From positions 4,278,001 through 4,342,000 of the forward strand of contig NZ_JAJHIZ010000003.1 in NCBI RefSeq assembly GCF_021538615.1: a stretch of DNA of 64,000 bases, in the 5' to 3' direction. The translations under genes and the position numbers were made by a program. Under the pieces are notes generated by a model. That model saw only the letters and a program-made list of their open reading frames with translations. It made no database searches and had not been told where the DNA came from. This DNA is from Niabella agricola (GTDB lineage Bacteria > Bacteroidota > Bacteroidia > Chitinophagales > Chitinophagaceae). Positions 44,372-52,525 of the stretch are shown here, in pieces; the first letter of the stretch is position 1, and each line of letters begins with the position of its first letter.

Positions 44372-45571
44372 ATGAAAACAGTATTCAACATATTTTTCTG
44401 GAGTGCAGCGGTGGTAAGCCTGTTCTCCTGTAAACAAGACCTGGGTTGGCGGCAACCCGTTGGTGAAAGCACCGCCGTGCCACAGCCTTTGTCAGATGTA
44501 CGGGTAAAGAATCTCAACGGGAAAGCGGAAATATCTTATACGCTTCCAAAGGATCCCAACGTGCTGTATGTGGCAGCGAAATATACAATGACGAACGGAC
44601 AGCAGGCGGAAGTAAAGTCAGCCTACTATTCAAATACGCTTACTGTTGCAGGATTTGCAGATACCAAAGACTATCCGGTAGCGCTTTATACCGTTAGCAG
44701 GGCGGGCATAAAGTCCGATCCGGTATCCGTAACGGTAACGCCGTTAGAAGCTCCCATATGGCAGGTGTTGCGGAGTGTTAAAATGGTGAATGCTTTTGGC
44801 GGATACAATCTTACAGCAGTAAATGCAACAAGATCGGATGTTTCCATCCTGGTTTTGAAAAAAAATGAGTTCAATGAATGGGCTATTGATAACAATAAAA
44901 GTATTTACACGAATATCGATTCCGTTTTATCCAAGGTACGGGCGCTGGATACTACCGAGCATATGTTTCCTATTGTTGTAAGGGACCGCTGGGGGAATAC
45001 TACGGACACCGTCTTCAATAAAGTAAAACCGATGTTTGAAGCGGAGTTTTCCAAAAATTTATTCCGCGCCTTCGTATTGCCGGGCGATGCACCGCAGGTA
45101 ACCAATGGCGCCCGGTTGGAGTATGCCTGGGATAACCGGCTGGGATGGCCATACACCAGCTTTACGCTTCAGACAACCGGGGGAACAGGACCCCATACCA
45201 TCAGCTTTGATATGGGCGTTACCGCCAAGTTAAGCCGCATCTGGATCAGGCCTTATCCGGAAGGCGCGCGGTATTATTTCCTTTCCACAATGAAGCGGTT
45301 TGAGATCTGGGGCTCCGCCAATCCCAGCCTTACCGGTGCCTTTGATAATACCTGGACCTTACTGGGTTCTTATGAAGTGGAGAAACCTTCCGGTTTGGCT
45401 TATGGAACCGACAATTCGCTGGATCAGGAAACGGCGGCGGCCGGGTTTAACTGGGATATTGATCTCAATGCGCCTAAAGTGCGCTATATAAGAATCCGGT
45501 GTCTTGAGAATTTTGCGGGAGGTACAGCTCAAAGCATTAATGAACTGAGCGTATTTGGTGACAATCGATAA
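44372..45571 (+). CDS. Surface lipoprotein with DUF4959/DUF5126/DUF5000-type domains
   Basis: 399 residues from the ATG at 44372 (signal MKTVFNIFFWSAAVVSLFSC, lipid on the cysteine). An N-terminal fibronectin-like domain ('PQPLSDVRVKNLNGKAEISYTLPKDPNVLYVAAKYTMTNG') and a middle domain ('VFNKVKPMFEAEFSKNLFRAF') lead to a C-terminal discoidin-like domain ('HTISFDMGVTAKLSRIWIRPYP', 'KVRYIRIRCLENFAGGTAQSINELSVFGDN'). This order matches the DUF4959-DUF5126-DUF5000 proteins common in SusC/SusD loci, taken to be glycan-binding lipoproteins. The discoidin-like end is the likely sugar-binding module. Co-transcribed with susC and susD. Confidence 0.88.
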   Translation: MKTVFNIFFWSAAVVSLFSCKQDLGWRQPVGESTAVPQPLSDVRVKNLNGKAEISYTLPKDPNVLYVAAKYTMTNGQQAEVKSAYYSNTLTVAGFADTKDYPVALYTVSRAGIKSDPVSVTVTPLEAPIWQVLRSVKMVNAFGGYNLTAVNATRSDVSILVLKKNEFNEWAIDNNKSIYTNIDSVLSKVRALDTTEHMFPIVVRDRWGNTTDTVFNKVKPMFEAEFSKNLFRAFVLPGDAPQVTNGARLEYAWDNRLGWPYTSFTLQTTGGTGPHTISFDMGVTAKLSRIWIRPYPEGARYYFLSTMKRFEIWGSANPSLTGAFDNTWTLLGSYEVEKPSGLAYGTDNSLDQETAAAGFNWDIDLNAPKVRYIRIRCLENFAGGTAQSINELSVFGDNR

Positions 45572-45592
45572 TTCATCTGAAAAAATACAAAA

Positions 45593-46831
45593 ATGAGAAC
45601 TGTTCAATCAATACTACTCCTGTTACTTGCAACCAGCCTGGTTTGCTCCTGTACAAAATGGGATGATTTTAAAAAGTACATCAAGGATGGAGAACTTCTT
45701 TATACGGGTAAGATGGATTCGGTAAAAATTTATTCAGGCAAGAACCGGGTAAGGCTTTACGGCCTGCTGAAATCGGACCCGAAGCTCAGTAAGATAGCCA
45801 TATCCTGGAATAATGGTGCTGATTCCGTGGTATACGATTATGCCAAACAGTACGCCGGTATTGATACATTTGTACGAACCTTCCCTGTAAATGAAGGGGT
45901 TAAAAGCTTCAGAATATTAACCTACGACGCGGAAGGAAATAAATCCGTAGACGTTTTTGGCATCGGCACTTCCTATGGGGAAAGCTTTCGCAAACGGATA
46001 TCAGACCGCCCTGTTACTTCCCTGACTTATAGCGATGGTGGAACAACCATTAACTGGGATGTAATCGATCTGAGCACTGGTCCGCAGTATGCGGAGGTTC
46101 AGTATGAAGACAACGGAGCCATTAAAACCGTGAAGGCTCCTATTACCGATGCCACCACATTGTTGCCGGGAGTAAAACTGGTGCCGCCGCTTTATTACCG
46201 GACCGTTTTCCGGCCGGATACAACCTGTATTGATACGTTTGCAACAGCGATGCAGCCTCATAATGTTATAGCAGATGTAACGCGTTTGTATTTGTCGAAC
46301 ACGGGTCCCGGGTTTGCGCGCAATACATTCGACGGCAGATGGGGTACACTCGCTGCGCCCTGGATTACCAACGCCGCTGCAAAAAATAAGGGCGGTGTCA
46401 ATGGTGGTTATACTTCCGATTCGCGCTGGGGCTACTCCGGGCTGATTTGTTGGGAAACCTGGGGGAATACACCGGTTGTTGAAGGAAAGATCTATCAGCC
46501 TACTTCGGCACCGCTGCCGGCCGGAACCTATATCCTTAGTTTTCAATATTACTCTGAGGTACAATCCAATTCTACCGTGCATTGCATTGTTGCAGCAGGG
46601 GGTAGCGGTATTCCATCATTACCGGATCTTTCAACAGCATTGGGGTCTGTAGCCCTGTACAATGGGGTGCCCGTAGGGGCCACCGCACCCAGTATCGATG
46701 AAACAAGAAGTGTTCAGTTTACACTAACCACGCCGCAAGTGGTATCAGTTGGATTTTTGGGCAATATTGTTGGCAACGGAAACCCCGGAAGTTATCTGGT
46801 AATCAGGAACCTTTCATTGGTAAAAATGTAG
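45593..46831 (+). CDS. Surface lipoprotein with DUF4998 and DUF5013-like domains
   Basis: 412 residues, signal 'SILLLLLATSLVCSC' with a lipidated cysteine. The N-terminal half ('KYIKDGELLYTGKMDSVKIYSGKNRVRLYGLLKSDPKLSKIAISWN') is the DUF4998 pattern. The C-terminal half is beta-rich, with 'STGPQYAEVQYEDNG', 'DSRWGYSGLICWETWGNTPVVEGKIYQPTSAPLPAGTYILSFQYYSE' as in DUF5013. Such proteins accompany SusD and probably bind glycan. Last gene of the second locus, 21 bases after the DUF5000-type gene. No glycosidase is encoded with it. Confidence 0.87.
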   Translation: MRTVQSILLLLLATSLVCSCTKWDDFKKYIKDGELLYTGKMDSVKIYSGKNRVRLYGLLKSDPKLSKIAISWNNGADSVVYDYAKQYAGIDTFVRTFPVNEGVKSFRILTYDAEGNKSVDVFGIGTSYGESFRKRISDRPVTSLTYSDGGTTINWDVIDLSTGPQYAEVQYEDNGAIKTVKAPITDATTLLPGVKLVPPLYYRTVFRPDTTCIDTFATAMQPHNVIADVTRLYLSNTGPGFARNTFDGRWGTLAAPWITNAAAKNKGGVNGGYTSDSRWGYSGLICWETWGNTPVVEGKIYQPTSAPLPAGTYILSFQYYSEVQSNSTVHCIVAAGGSGIPSLPDLSTALGSVALYNGVPVGATAPSIDETRSVQFTLTTPQVVSVGFLGNIVGNGNPGSYLVIRNLSLVKM

Positions 46832-46896
46832 CATCTGCAAAGTAATGCATAAGGCCGTGTTGATGAATTTCTATTCCCGGTATCCTGCAGTGCTGA

Positions 46897-47196
46897 TTAT
46901 AACAAAGACGAAGAACCGCCGGTTGCGCCGGGGACAGGCTTCCAGGGACAAGATAACAACAGGTCCGGCAATAAAAGTGGCGATATTATTTTAGAATAAA
47001 AAATTGGCGGATCCCAATGAGAGGTGCCCGCGATCTTTTTTTCAAAATTATCGTAAATGCCATTATAAGGAATGGCCACGCCCAGCGATGGGGTGTCCGT
47101 TGGTTGCCCAAACGAGGTTGAATAGCCAGACCCGTTTAATTGCGCGTAGCTTCCGCATGCAACAAATAAGAGAACGATCAGTAACAGCTTTTTCAT
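46897..47196 (-). CDS. Small secreted protein, unknown
   Basis: 99 residues with a clear signal peptide (MKKLLLIVLLFVACGSYAQ). The mature 80 residues contain 'GVAIPYNGIYDNFEKKIAGTSHWDPPIFYSKIISPLLLPD' and no known domain. The tail (WKPVPGATGGSSSLL) looks like low-complexity, and the protein may be a truncated remnant. It faces the second SusC/SusD locus (convergent) and lies beside a LuxR gene on the same strand. Confidence 0.4.
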   Translation of the reverse strand: MKKLLLIVLLFVACGSYAQLNGSGYSTSFGQPTDTPSLGVAIPYNGIYDNFEKKIAGTSHWDPPIFYSKIISPLLLPDLLLSCPWKPVPGATGGSSSLL

Positions 47197-47380
47197 ACGA
47201 TAAAACTACATGCATTTCAACCTGCAAAAAAGCGAAAACGCGCTGGCGGTACGAAATCTTGTGAATACAGCGATTATAGCCGGAATCTGGCAAGAAGAAA
47301 ATGTAGATATCCCCCACACCTGTGATCCGGAACAATGTCATATACCATCAGGGTTTAAGTGAGACATTCAAGAGCTGCGG

Positions 47381-48148
47381 CTAGATCAATGCCTGATCAA
47401 TGGCTGCTGCAGTAGCTTCGGTAATGTTCTTTACGCCAAGTTTGGCAAATAAGTTCTTTTTATGAAACTTGATGGTATCAATGCTTACAAAGATTTTAGA
47501 TGCAATCTGCTCCATCGTAAATCCCTGAACAGAATAAACAAGAATCTCCCGTTCCCGTTTACTTAATTGAATGATGGGCATTGCTTCCCATTCATTGGTT
47601 TCAAGATTGAACTCAAAGGCCTGTTTTAATTCTTTACTTTTAAACCGGATATGGCCGGACTCTGTGTGAGAAGAAAGAGATACCAGGCAAAGCGCAACCC
47701 ATGGGTTGGAATGCCGGTCTAAAAGCAGCGGCTTTAATTTATGGTTAATCAGCAGCAGGTTTCCGGTAGGCTGTTTTAAATGAAAGTCGTATGCAATGGA
47801 GAACTTAAGACGATCTTCTTTCGAAAGATTCCTGAAAAAGGCAAAACCCGCTTCATTGATTCTTAAAAGCAATTCCAGGTCTTCCTGCGGTACATGTTTC
47901 AGATAATAAAGAAACCCATCTTCCAGCACCTGCCGGGGAGTGTTCCCGCAAAGAAAAATCGGGTTATCAGAAACATAGATAAACCCCTTTTTGTAGTAAT
48001 CTACCAGGTAAACGCTTTGATAGGTTACCTGGCTGATCGATTTTGCAAAGTCGATCAGGGGAAGTACTTTTTCATAATCCTCATCCGCGAGATGATCGTC
48101 AAAATGGATTGGCCTGAAAAAGTCTTGCACATTTATACTCATGGGCAT
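47381..48148 (-). CDS. LuxR-type helix-turn-helix regulator
   Basis: 255 residues from the ATG at 48148. An ATG at 48208 gives 20 more residues with no family resemblance. The C-terminal LuxR domain is clear: 'IIQLSKREREILVYSVQGFTMEQIASKIFVSIDTIKFHKKNLFAKLGVKNITEATAAA'. The N-terminal 180 residues ('INVQDFFRPIHFDDHLADEDYEKVLPLIDFAKSISQVTYQSVYLVDYYKKGFIYVSDNP') follow the PAS-like pattern of Bacteroidota regulators of this type. There is no receiver phosphorylation site, so the signal is unknown. It is adjacent to the second SusC/SusD locus but transcribed toward it; control of that locus is a guess. Confidence 0.82.
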   Translation of the reverse strand: MPMSINVQDFFRPIHFDDHLADEDYEKVLPLIDFAKSISQVTYQSVYLVDYYKKGFIYVSDNPIFLCGNTPRQVLEDGFLYYLKHVPQEDLELLLRINEAGFAFFRNLSKEDRLKFSIAYDFHLKQPTGNLLLINHKLKPLLLDRHSNPWVALCLVSLSSHTESGHIRFKSKELKQAFEFNLETNEWEAMPIIQLSKREREILVYSVQGFTMEQIASKIFVSIDTIKFHKKNLFAKLGVKNITEATAAAIDQALI

Positions 48149-48724
48149 AGTCTTTAGCCTGGCAAAAACGGGGCATGCCGGCTCTTTGTGGTTAGGTTTT
48201 TTTATCATGTAAGATAGTCAAAAATGCCGAAAAGGAAAGCTGCAAAGCCGCAGCTCGTTTTTTTTAAAAAAGGGGCCTTAATAAAATCCTACACATTTGA
48301 GTAGGTTTAAAGAGGCGGCTATTGATCGACACACCGGAAGCGGCAGTTTTGGACGAATCGCCACCACTTCTGTGTAGTTTTTTGAAAAATAAATCAGGTT
48401 TTAAACCGGGAAACAAGATTTCATATTAGTTTTATCATTCCTGATGAAAAATAATTGCCGGATCTGCTTTGAGGCCCCTTATTTCATTTTGTTCGGTCTT
48501 CATGATATGAAGTGGGCGATCTGTTACTAGGCGATACTCATTCCTGGTTTGTTTGAATGCCGTTGCACCTATGAAAACACCTTTTTTCCGGGAGGCAGGT
48601 CCTGCTGCCGGTTCCTCTGTTCGTTTGGGGCCTTATTCAAACCGGAGGTTAGCACAAGCGCAGTTACAAAGCGGGTGTTGCACTGCTATTGAAAACCCGG
48701 CGGGAATGAAAATATAAAGCAATA

Positions 48725-48748
48725 AAAATATACCAATTGGTATATTTT
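48725..48748. promoter_or_regulatory. TetR operator 1: 24-bp perfect palindrome
   Basis: A perfect palindrome centred between 48736 and 48737, with core ATATACCAATTGGTATAT, directly before TATATTTG (48750-48757), a TAnnTTTG -7 box. It lies 22 bases from the tetR ATG. The matching element is found before the thioesterase gene (49383-49404). Confidence 0.8.
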
Positions 48749-48749
48749 G

Positions 48750-48757
48750 TATATTTG
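48750..48757 (+). promoter_or_regulatory. -7 box of the tetR promoter
   Basis: TATATTTG, an exact TAnnTTTG match, 13 bases before the tetR ATG. The palindrome occupies the region where a -33 would sit; no TTTG is seen there. Confidence 0.6.
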
Positions 48758-48770
48758 ATGCATTCTGTAT

Positions 48771-49370
48771 ATGGAGATGTTATCAAAATCAGCAAGAACC
48801 CGGCAGTTAATTATTGAAAAAACGGCTTCCGTTTTCAATACAAGAGGCTATGCGGGCACCTCTATGGCGGACCTTACGGCGGCAACCGGGCTCACGAAGG
48901 GAAGTATTTACGGGAATTTTGAAAACAAGGATGCGGTTGCTTTGGCCGTTTTTGATTATAACTACAACCGGGTTTCAGCGTATTTAAAAGAGAAAATTCA
49001 GGCTGCCGATCATGCAATCGAACGTTTGCTGGTTTATCCGGATGTATACCGTAATTATTTAAAAGTGCCGTTTTTGCGATCGGGGTGCCCGATCCTGAAC
49101 ACTGCGGCAGAAGCGGATGATACGCATCCCTTGTTGCGAAAGAGGGCTTCGGAAGCGCTGGAGTTCTGGAAGAAATCAATAGAAAACCAGGTAAAACGCG
49201 GCATCGCCCGTGGTGAAATAAAGCCTGATACTAATCCTGCCGAGGTAGCCGTGATCCTGATATCGTTGATCGAGGGCGCCTTTATGCAGGCCAAGGTCAC
49301 CGGGCGCACTGCCGAGCTGAAGATGGCTATGAACTACCTGGAGGCCATGATCAGGAGTTTGAAAATATAA
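48771..49370 (+). CDS. TetR-family transcriptional regulator
   Basis: 199 residues. The N-terminal TetR DNA-binding domain is complete: 'TRQLIIEKTASVFNTRGYAGTSMADLTAATGLTKGSIYGNFENKDAVALAVFDYNYNRV'. A helical ligand domain follows with a Bacteroidota-typical end 'AEVAVILISLIEGAFMQAKVTGRTAELKMAMNYLEAMIRSL'. The ligand is unknown. A matching palindrome lies in front of this gene and of the thioesterase gene, so it most likely represses itself and that gene. Start could also be the methionine two codons further in. Confidence 0.93.
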   Translation: MEMLSKSARTRQLIIEKTASVFNTRGYAGTSMADLTAATGLTKGSIYGNFENKDAVALAVFDYNYNRVSAYLKEKIQAADHAIERLLVYPDVYRNYLKVPFLRSGCPILNTAAEADDTHPLLRKRASEALEFWKKSIENQVKRGIARGEIKPDTNPAEVAVILISLIEGAFMQAKVTGRTAELKMAMNYLEAMIRSLKI

Positions 49371-49382
49371 TTTTTTGACCTT

Positions 49383-49404
49383 AAATATACTGATCGGTAT
49401 ATTT
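49383..49404. promoter_or_regulatory. TetR operator 2 before the thioesterase gene
   Basis: AAATATACTGATCGGTATAT and two further T form a 22-bp dyad, 20 of 22 bases symmetric. It shares the ATATAC...GTATAT arms with the perfect palindrome at 48725-48748. TAAATTTG (49406-49413), a -7 box, follows after one base, which is the same layout as before tetR. Confidence 0.75.
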
Positions 49405-49405
49405 T

Positions 49406-49413
49406 TAAATTTG
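49406..49413 (+). promoter_or_regulatory. -7 box of the thioesterase promoter
   Basis: TAAATTTG matches TAnnTTTG, 10 bases before the ATG at 49424. Confidence 0.55.
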
Positions 49414-49423
49414 TTTAATAACA

Positions 49424-49912
49424 ATGTTAAAGAAGGTGTTGGAAAGCAGGATGAAGATCCGCTTCCATGATTGTGACCCGTTCAGTCATCTGAATAATTC
49501 AAGGTATATGGATTATATTATGACCGCCCGGGGCGACCAGGTTCAGGAAGATTACGGCCTGGATATTTATAAAATGGCTAAGGAAGAAGGCCTGGGCTGG
49601 GTATCGGCTCAAACGCAGATCGCTTATATGGTTCCGGCCTATCTTATGGAAGAAGTGGTTATCCAAACGCAGCTGACGGCTTTTTCCGGACGTAGTTTGA
49701 GTGTGGAGGCATTGATGTGGAATGAGGATAAAACCGTATTGAAAGCCCTTGTGTGGATCCGGCTGGTGCATTACCAGCTGCAAATGCAAAAGAGCCATAC
49801 GCATTCGGAGGCATTGATGCGGCTATTTAAGCAGGTTGTAAGCCCGCTTAAGCCGGAGATGGATTTTGAAACACGCGTGAAGGATCTGAAAGCAAAAGTT
49901 TCTGTTTTGTAG
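49424..49912 (+). CDS. Hotdog-fold acyl-CoA thioesterase under TetR control
   Basis: 162 residues of the 4HBT-type family. Signature 'MKIRFHDCDPFSHLNNSRYMDYIMTARGDQVQ', with the D-x-x-x-H-L-N-N active-site region, then 'SAQTQIAYMVPAYLMEEVVIQTQLTAFSGRSLSVEALMWNED' strands. It would hydrolyse acyl-CoA; the substrate is unknown. The palindrome just upstream matches that of tetR, so the gene is probably induced by the TetR ligand, perhaps a fatty acid or acyl-CoA. Followed by about 210 bases without a convincing gene, then a GNAT gene. Confidence 0.85.
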   Translation: MLKKVLESRMKIRFHDCDPFSHLNNSRYMDYIMTARGDQVQEDYGLDIYKMAKEEGLGWVSAQTQIAYMVPAYLMEEVVIQTQLTAFSGRSLSVEALMWNEDKTVLKALVWIRLVHYQLQMQKSHTHSEALMRLFKQVVSPLKPEMDFETRVKDLKAKVSVL

Positions 49913-50124
49913 GCGAGGAATGGGATGATGATGCATTTGTAAATGGCTTTGAATAGAAGTGTTTTTATTGGAGATTTGGTAAAAACCGGCTTTTTTCAAA
50001 ATGAAGCCGCGTTGCCGGGCTGATGGCCGGCGAGGCGCTTTCGGAAACCTGATGGGCCTGGCGCCGGATCTCCAGCGGATTAATGCCGAAGGTGTAATTT
50101 ATGACCGGGTTAAAAACTTTTTTT

Positions 50125-50733
50125 ATGAATTTTAGATTTTCAGAAACCATCTTCCTGGAAAACGAAGCAGTAATCCTGCAGCCGCTTGTTGCAGCCGATG
50201 CGGGCCATTTACTGGATATCGCTACGGAGGATCCTGCGTTGCTTCAGTTTTCACCCAGGCAGGTTTACACCAGCGAACTGTTAACGGCCTATATAGAGCA
50301 GGCTCTTACTCTTAGAAACAATCAGGCCCGGTATTCCTTTAGCATCTATAGTAAGTTGGCACAATGTTACGCCGGCAGCACTTCATTCCTGAATATTTCA
50401 AATGAAGACGACCGGCTGGAGATCGGTGCCACCTGGATTGGGAACCGGTTCCATGGAACCGGTTTAAACCGCCATTGCAAGTACCTGCTGCTGCAATATG
50501 CGTTCGATACAGTACAGGCGCACCGGGTAGAATTTAAAACGGATGAGCGGAACCTCCGGTCGCGGAAGGCGATAGAAAAGATCGGCGGAATATTTGAAGG
50601 ATTACTTCGTGAGCATACCGTGATGTATGACGGGCACCGGAGGAATACCTGTTGTTACAGCATTTTAAAGGACGAATGGGTGAAACTGAAAGCGTCCTTT
50701 TTGCCAGACACTCCGGAAAAAACGCTTTTGTAA
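50125..50733 (+). CDS. GNAT acetyltransferase, RimJ/RimL type
   Basis: 202 residues from the ATG at 50125; an upstream ATG at 50101 adds eight residues. Core features: 'VILQPLVAADAGHLLDIATEDPAL' (N-terminal strand and helices), 'LEIGATWIGNRFHGTGLNRHCKYLLLQYAF', which carries the acetyl-CoA loop, and 'VEFKTDERNLRSRKAIEKIGGIFEGLLREHTVMYDGHRRNTCCYSILKDEW', typical of RimJ/RimL-like ribosomal or antibiotic N-acetyltransferases. Target unknown. First gene of a tight three-gene run; the next gene starts nine bases after its stop. Confidence 0.9.
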   Translation: MNFRFSETIFLENEAVILQPLVAADAGHLLDIATEDPALLQFSPRQVYTSELLTAYIEQALTLRNNQARYSFSIYSKLAQCYAGSTSFLNISNEDDRLEIGATWIGNRFHGTGLNRHCKYLLLQYAFDTVQAHRVEFKTDERNLRSRKAIEKIGGIFEGLLREHTVMYDGHRRNTCCYSILKDEWVKLKASFLPDTPEKTLL

Positions 50734-50742
50734 AACATAATT

Positions 50743-51183
50743 ATGAACCAGCAAAATGAACTGCCGGCACATATGGTCAGGGCGATCCGGTACCGGTTTA
50801 TAAAAGTAAACAAGGGGTCAGGTGCCGGTTTTGGGAGCTTCGGCATCAGCGCGCATACACGTACGCCTGCAGAAATTATCCATCATATGTTTGACCTTGC
50901 GGTTAAAACAACCAGCCTGGTCCGGGGAGGATATTTACATGCAGCTCCGTCTGAATTGCTGGATTTTAACGGGGAGCGCGACCGGCTGTTGGCAGCGCTG
51001 GAAATTTTACAGCGTGCTACGCATACTGCCATATTGGATGAAACAACATGGAAAAAGATCATTCAGGGACCACTTCTGGATATCACCACGCATATCGGGC
51101 AGATTGCCTTACTGAATGGTCTTCATGGAAATAAGATACAGGCAGCGGATTATTATAACGCAGATCTTACACAGGAAAATTGA
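50743..51183 (+). CDS. DinB-like four-helix protein
   Basis: 146 residues. Helical, with histidine-bearing segments in the DinB pattern: 'TPAEIIHHMFDLAVKTTSLV' and 'DITTHIGQIALLNGLHGNKI'. It is weaker than the DinB protein at 9168, so the assignment is moderate. Translation is probably coupled to the GNAT gene upstream and the PanE-like gene downstream (three bases away). Confidence 0.65.
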   Translation: MNQQNELPAHMVRAIRYRFIKVNKGSGAGFGSFGISAHTRTPAEIIHHMFDLAVKTTSLVRGGYLHAAPSELLDFNGERDRLLAALEILQRATHTAILDETTWKKIIQGPLLDITTHIGQIALLNGLHGNKIQAADYYNADLTQEN

Positions 51184-51186
51184 GCA

Positions 51187-52107
51187 ATGACGGATCGCAT
51201 TTATATTATTGGTGCCGGTGCTATCGGAAAGGCATTGGCGGTGTTCCTGAAACTTGAAGGCAGGAACGTAACCCTGTTGCGTGGAAGCGTTGACGGAACG
51301 ATGGATTACCGGGAATTAATTGAAGTAATCCTGCCTGATGGAACTGCCGCTCAAACAATGGTAGATGTGACTACTCCGGAGCGTGTGACGTCTTTTGATG
51401 GCCTGGTTGTTCTGGCGAATAAATCCTTCGGAAATGAACGCCTCGCTGCGTTGCTGGAGCCAAAGATCCGGGATGTGCCGGTTGTGCTGATGCAAAACGG
51501 CCTGGGTATCGAGCAGCCTTTTATCAACAGGCATTTCCCGCTGATCTTCCGATGCGTGCTCTTCGCTACAAGCCAGTCTATATCGCGGGAGCGGTTGCAG
51601 TTCCGGGCCGTTACTGCTTCCCCGGTGGGGGTGGTCAGGGGCGTTGTAGCAAACCTTTCCTGTATCATACAGCAACTAAACAACCGGTATTTTGAATTCC
51701 GTCCCGAGCAGGACATCCGGCCCCTGGTCTGGAAAAAAACGATTATTAACAGCGTTTTTAATACAGTTTGTCCGCTTCTGGAAACTGATAATGGGATCTT
51801 TTATCGAAATAAAAAAGTGGTAGAGATGGCGCGGGAAGTGGTGGACGAATGCATTAAGGTGGCTGCGTTTGACGGGATACGGCTGGATGCGGAAGACGTA
51901 ATGGACGGCCTTTTGCAGATCAGCAGGTGTTCTGAAGGGATGCTGATATCCACCTACCAGGATCTCAGGAGACAACAGCCTACGGAGATCGATGCTTTGA
52001 ACCTGGCAATCGTACGCGCTGCAGACCGGTTGCCGGGAAGCGGCCGGGTACCTGCAACGCGGTTGCTGGGAACACTCATACAGCTTAAATCGGAATTGCA
52101 GCGCTGA
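51187..52107 (+). CDS. Ketopantoate reductase family oxidoreductase
   Basis: 306 residues of the PanE/ApbA family, NADPH-dependent 2-oxo acid reductases of which PanE makes pantoate. Signatures: 'IYIIGAGAIGKALAVFLKLEGRNVTLLRG' (Rossmann GxGxxG), 'VVLANKSF' (PanE usually has VK.), 'LMQNGLGIEQPF', and the catalytic 'WKKTIINSVFNTVCPLLETDNG' with the lysine and asparagine. C-terminal 'STYQDLRRQQPTEIDALNLAIVRAA' matches the family S-M-x-x-D-x-x-x-x-x-x-E-I-D motif. True PanE is possible, but the context (GNAT and DinB genes) does not support a coenzyme A pathway, so only the family is given. Third gene of the run. Confidence 0.87.
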   Translation: MTDRIYIIGAGAIGKALAVFLKLEGRNVTLLRGSVDGTMDYRELIEVILPDGTAAQTMVDVTTPERVTSFDGLVVLANKSFGNERLAALLEPKIRDVPVVLMQNGLGIEQPFINRHFPLIFRCVLFATSQSISRERLQFRAVTASPVGVVRGVVANLSCIIQQLNNRYFEFRPEQDIRPLVWKKTIINSVFNTVCPLLETDNGIFYRNKKVVEMAREVVDECIKVAAFDGIRLDAEDVMDGLLQISRCSEGMLISTYQDLRRQQPTEIDALNLAIVRAADRLPGSGRVPATRLLGTLIQLKSELQR

Positions 52108-52191
52108 ACGCCGGGAAAAATGTCTTTCCCCTGATAACTACCGGGTAAAAATCTTGTTCAGTTCCGGAGTCCTGTTTGCTCTAATCGTTTT

Positions 52192-52227
52192 GTTCAAAAA
52201 ATACCCATTTTAGGGTATTTTTTGAAC
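52192..52227. repeat. 15-bp perfect inverted repeat
   Basis: GTTCAAAAAATACCC (52192-52206) and GGGTATTTTTTGAAC (52213-52227) are fully complementary across a 6-base loop. The A-run before and T-run after a short GC core resemble a bidirectional terminator. It could also be an operator for the TAACTTTG box that follows at 52242. Confidence 0.8.
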
Positions 52228-52241
52228 GGGTGGAGTACAAT

Positions 52242-52249
52242 TAACTTTG
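52242..52249 (+). promoter_or_regulatory. Possible -7 box between hairpin and terminator
   Basis: TAACTTTG matches TAnnTTTG. The nearest TTTG is 17 bases upstream (52221-52224, inside the inverted repeat), shorter than the usual spacing. A transcript from here would meet the terminator after about 60 bases. Confidence 0.4.
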
Positions 52250-52279
52250 CTCCATCAAAAAGCGGATTCCTGGTAAATC

Positions 52280-52317
52280 CTACCCGGAAAATCCGGACCA
52301 TTTTCCGGTAGTTTTTT
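52280..52317 (+). terminator. Intrinsic terminator upstream of the sigma gene
   Basis: CTACC, a bulged C, then GGAAAAT pairs with ATTTTCC and GGTAG (12 bp in total) around a 7-base loop, followed by six T (52312-52317). Confidence 0.75.
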
Positions 52318-52375
52318 ATAACGGCCATCCGACATCCTCAGTATAATATACATTGTAAATAAAATACCAAAACCC

Positions 52376-52395
52376 CGGTATCCCCAGGGATACCG
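52376..52395. other. 8-bp perfect hairpin
   Basis: CGGTATCC (52376-52383) and GGATACCG (52388-52395) pair exactly around a CCAG loop. No T-run follows. Confidence 0.55.
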
Positions 52396-52517
52396 TCGGC
52401 TTCATACCTTAAGGTTCAGAATATTCCTTCTTACACTGCAGCGCCGGCGGCAAGCCTCCCGTGTAGTGTGAAAACGATTGCATTGACCGGGCTGGGGGTT
52501 ATGATAAAATCTTATGT

Positions 52518-52525
52518 TATATTTG
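52518..52525 (+). promoter_or_regulatory. Possible -7 box for the sigma gene
   Basis: TATATTTG matches TAnnTTTG and lies about 130 bases before the ATG at 52655. No TTTG is found at the correct -33 spacing. Confidence 0.4.

Larger units (their letters stand above)
48209..48770. other. Gene-free stretch between the LuxR and TetR genes
   Basis: About 560 bases with no supported gene. It contains the TetR operator and promoter at its right end (48725-48757) and a small 6-bp stem at 48238-48255. The centre shows nothing recognisable. Confidence 0.65.

Noticed and set aside
48238..48265. AGCTGC/GCAGCT stem followed by eight T, like a plus-strand terminator
   Set aside because: No plus-strand gene lies upstream; it is within the region before the minus-strand LuxR gene. 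The stem is only six bp.
49942..50151. Protein-like wording (NLMGLAPDLQRINAEGVIYD) in the gap between the thioesterase and GNAT genes
   Set aside because: Short, interrupted by stops and not recognisable. At most a decayed remnant, and it overlaps the GNAT start.
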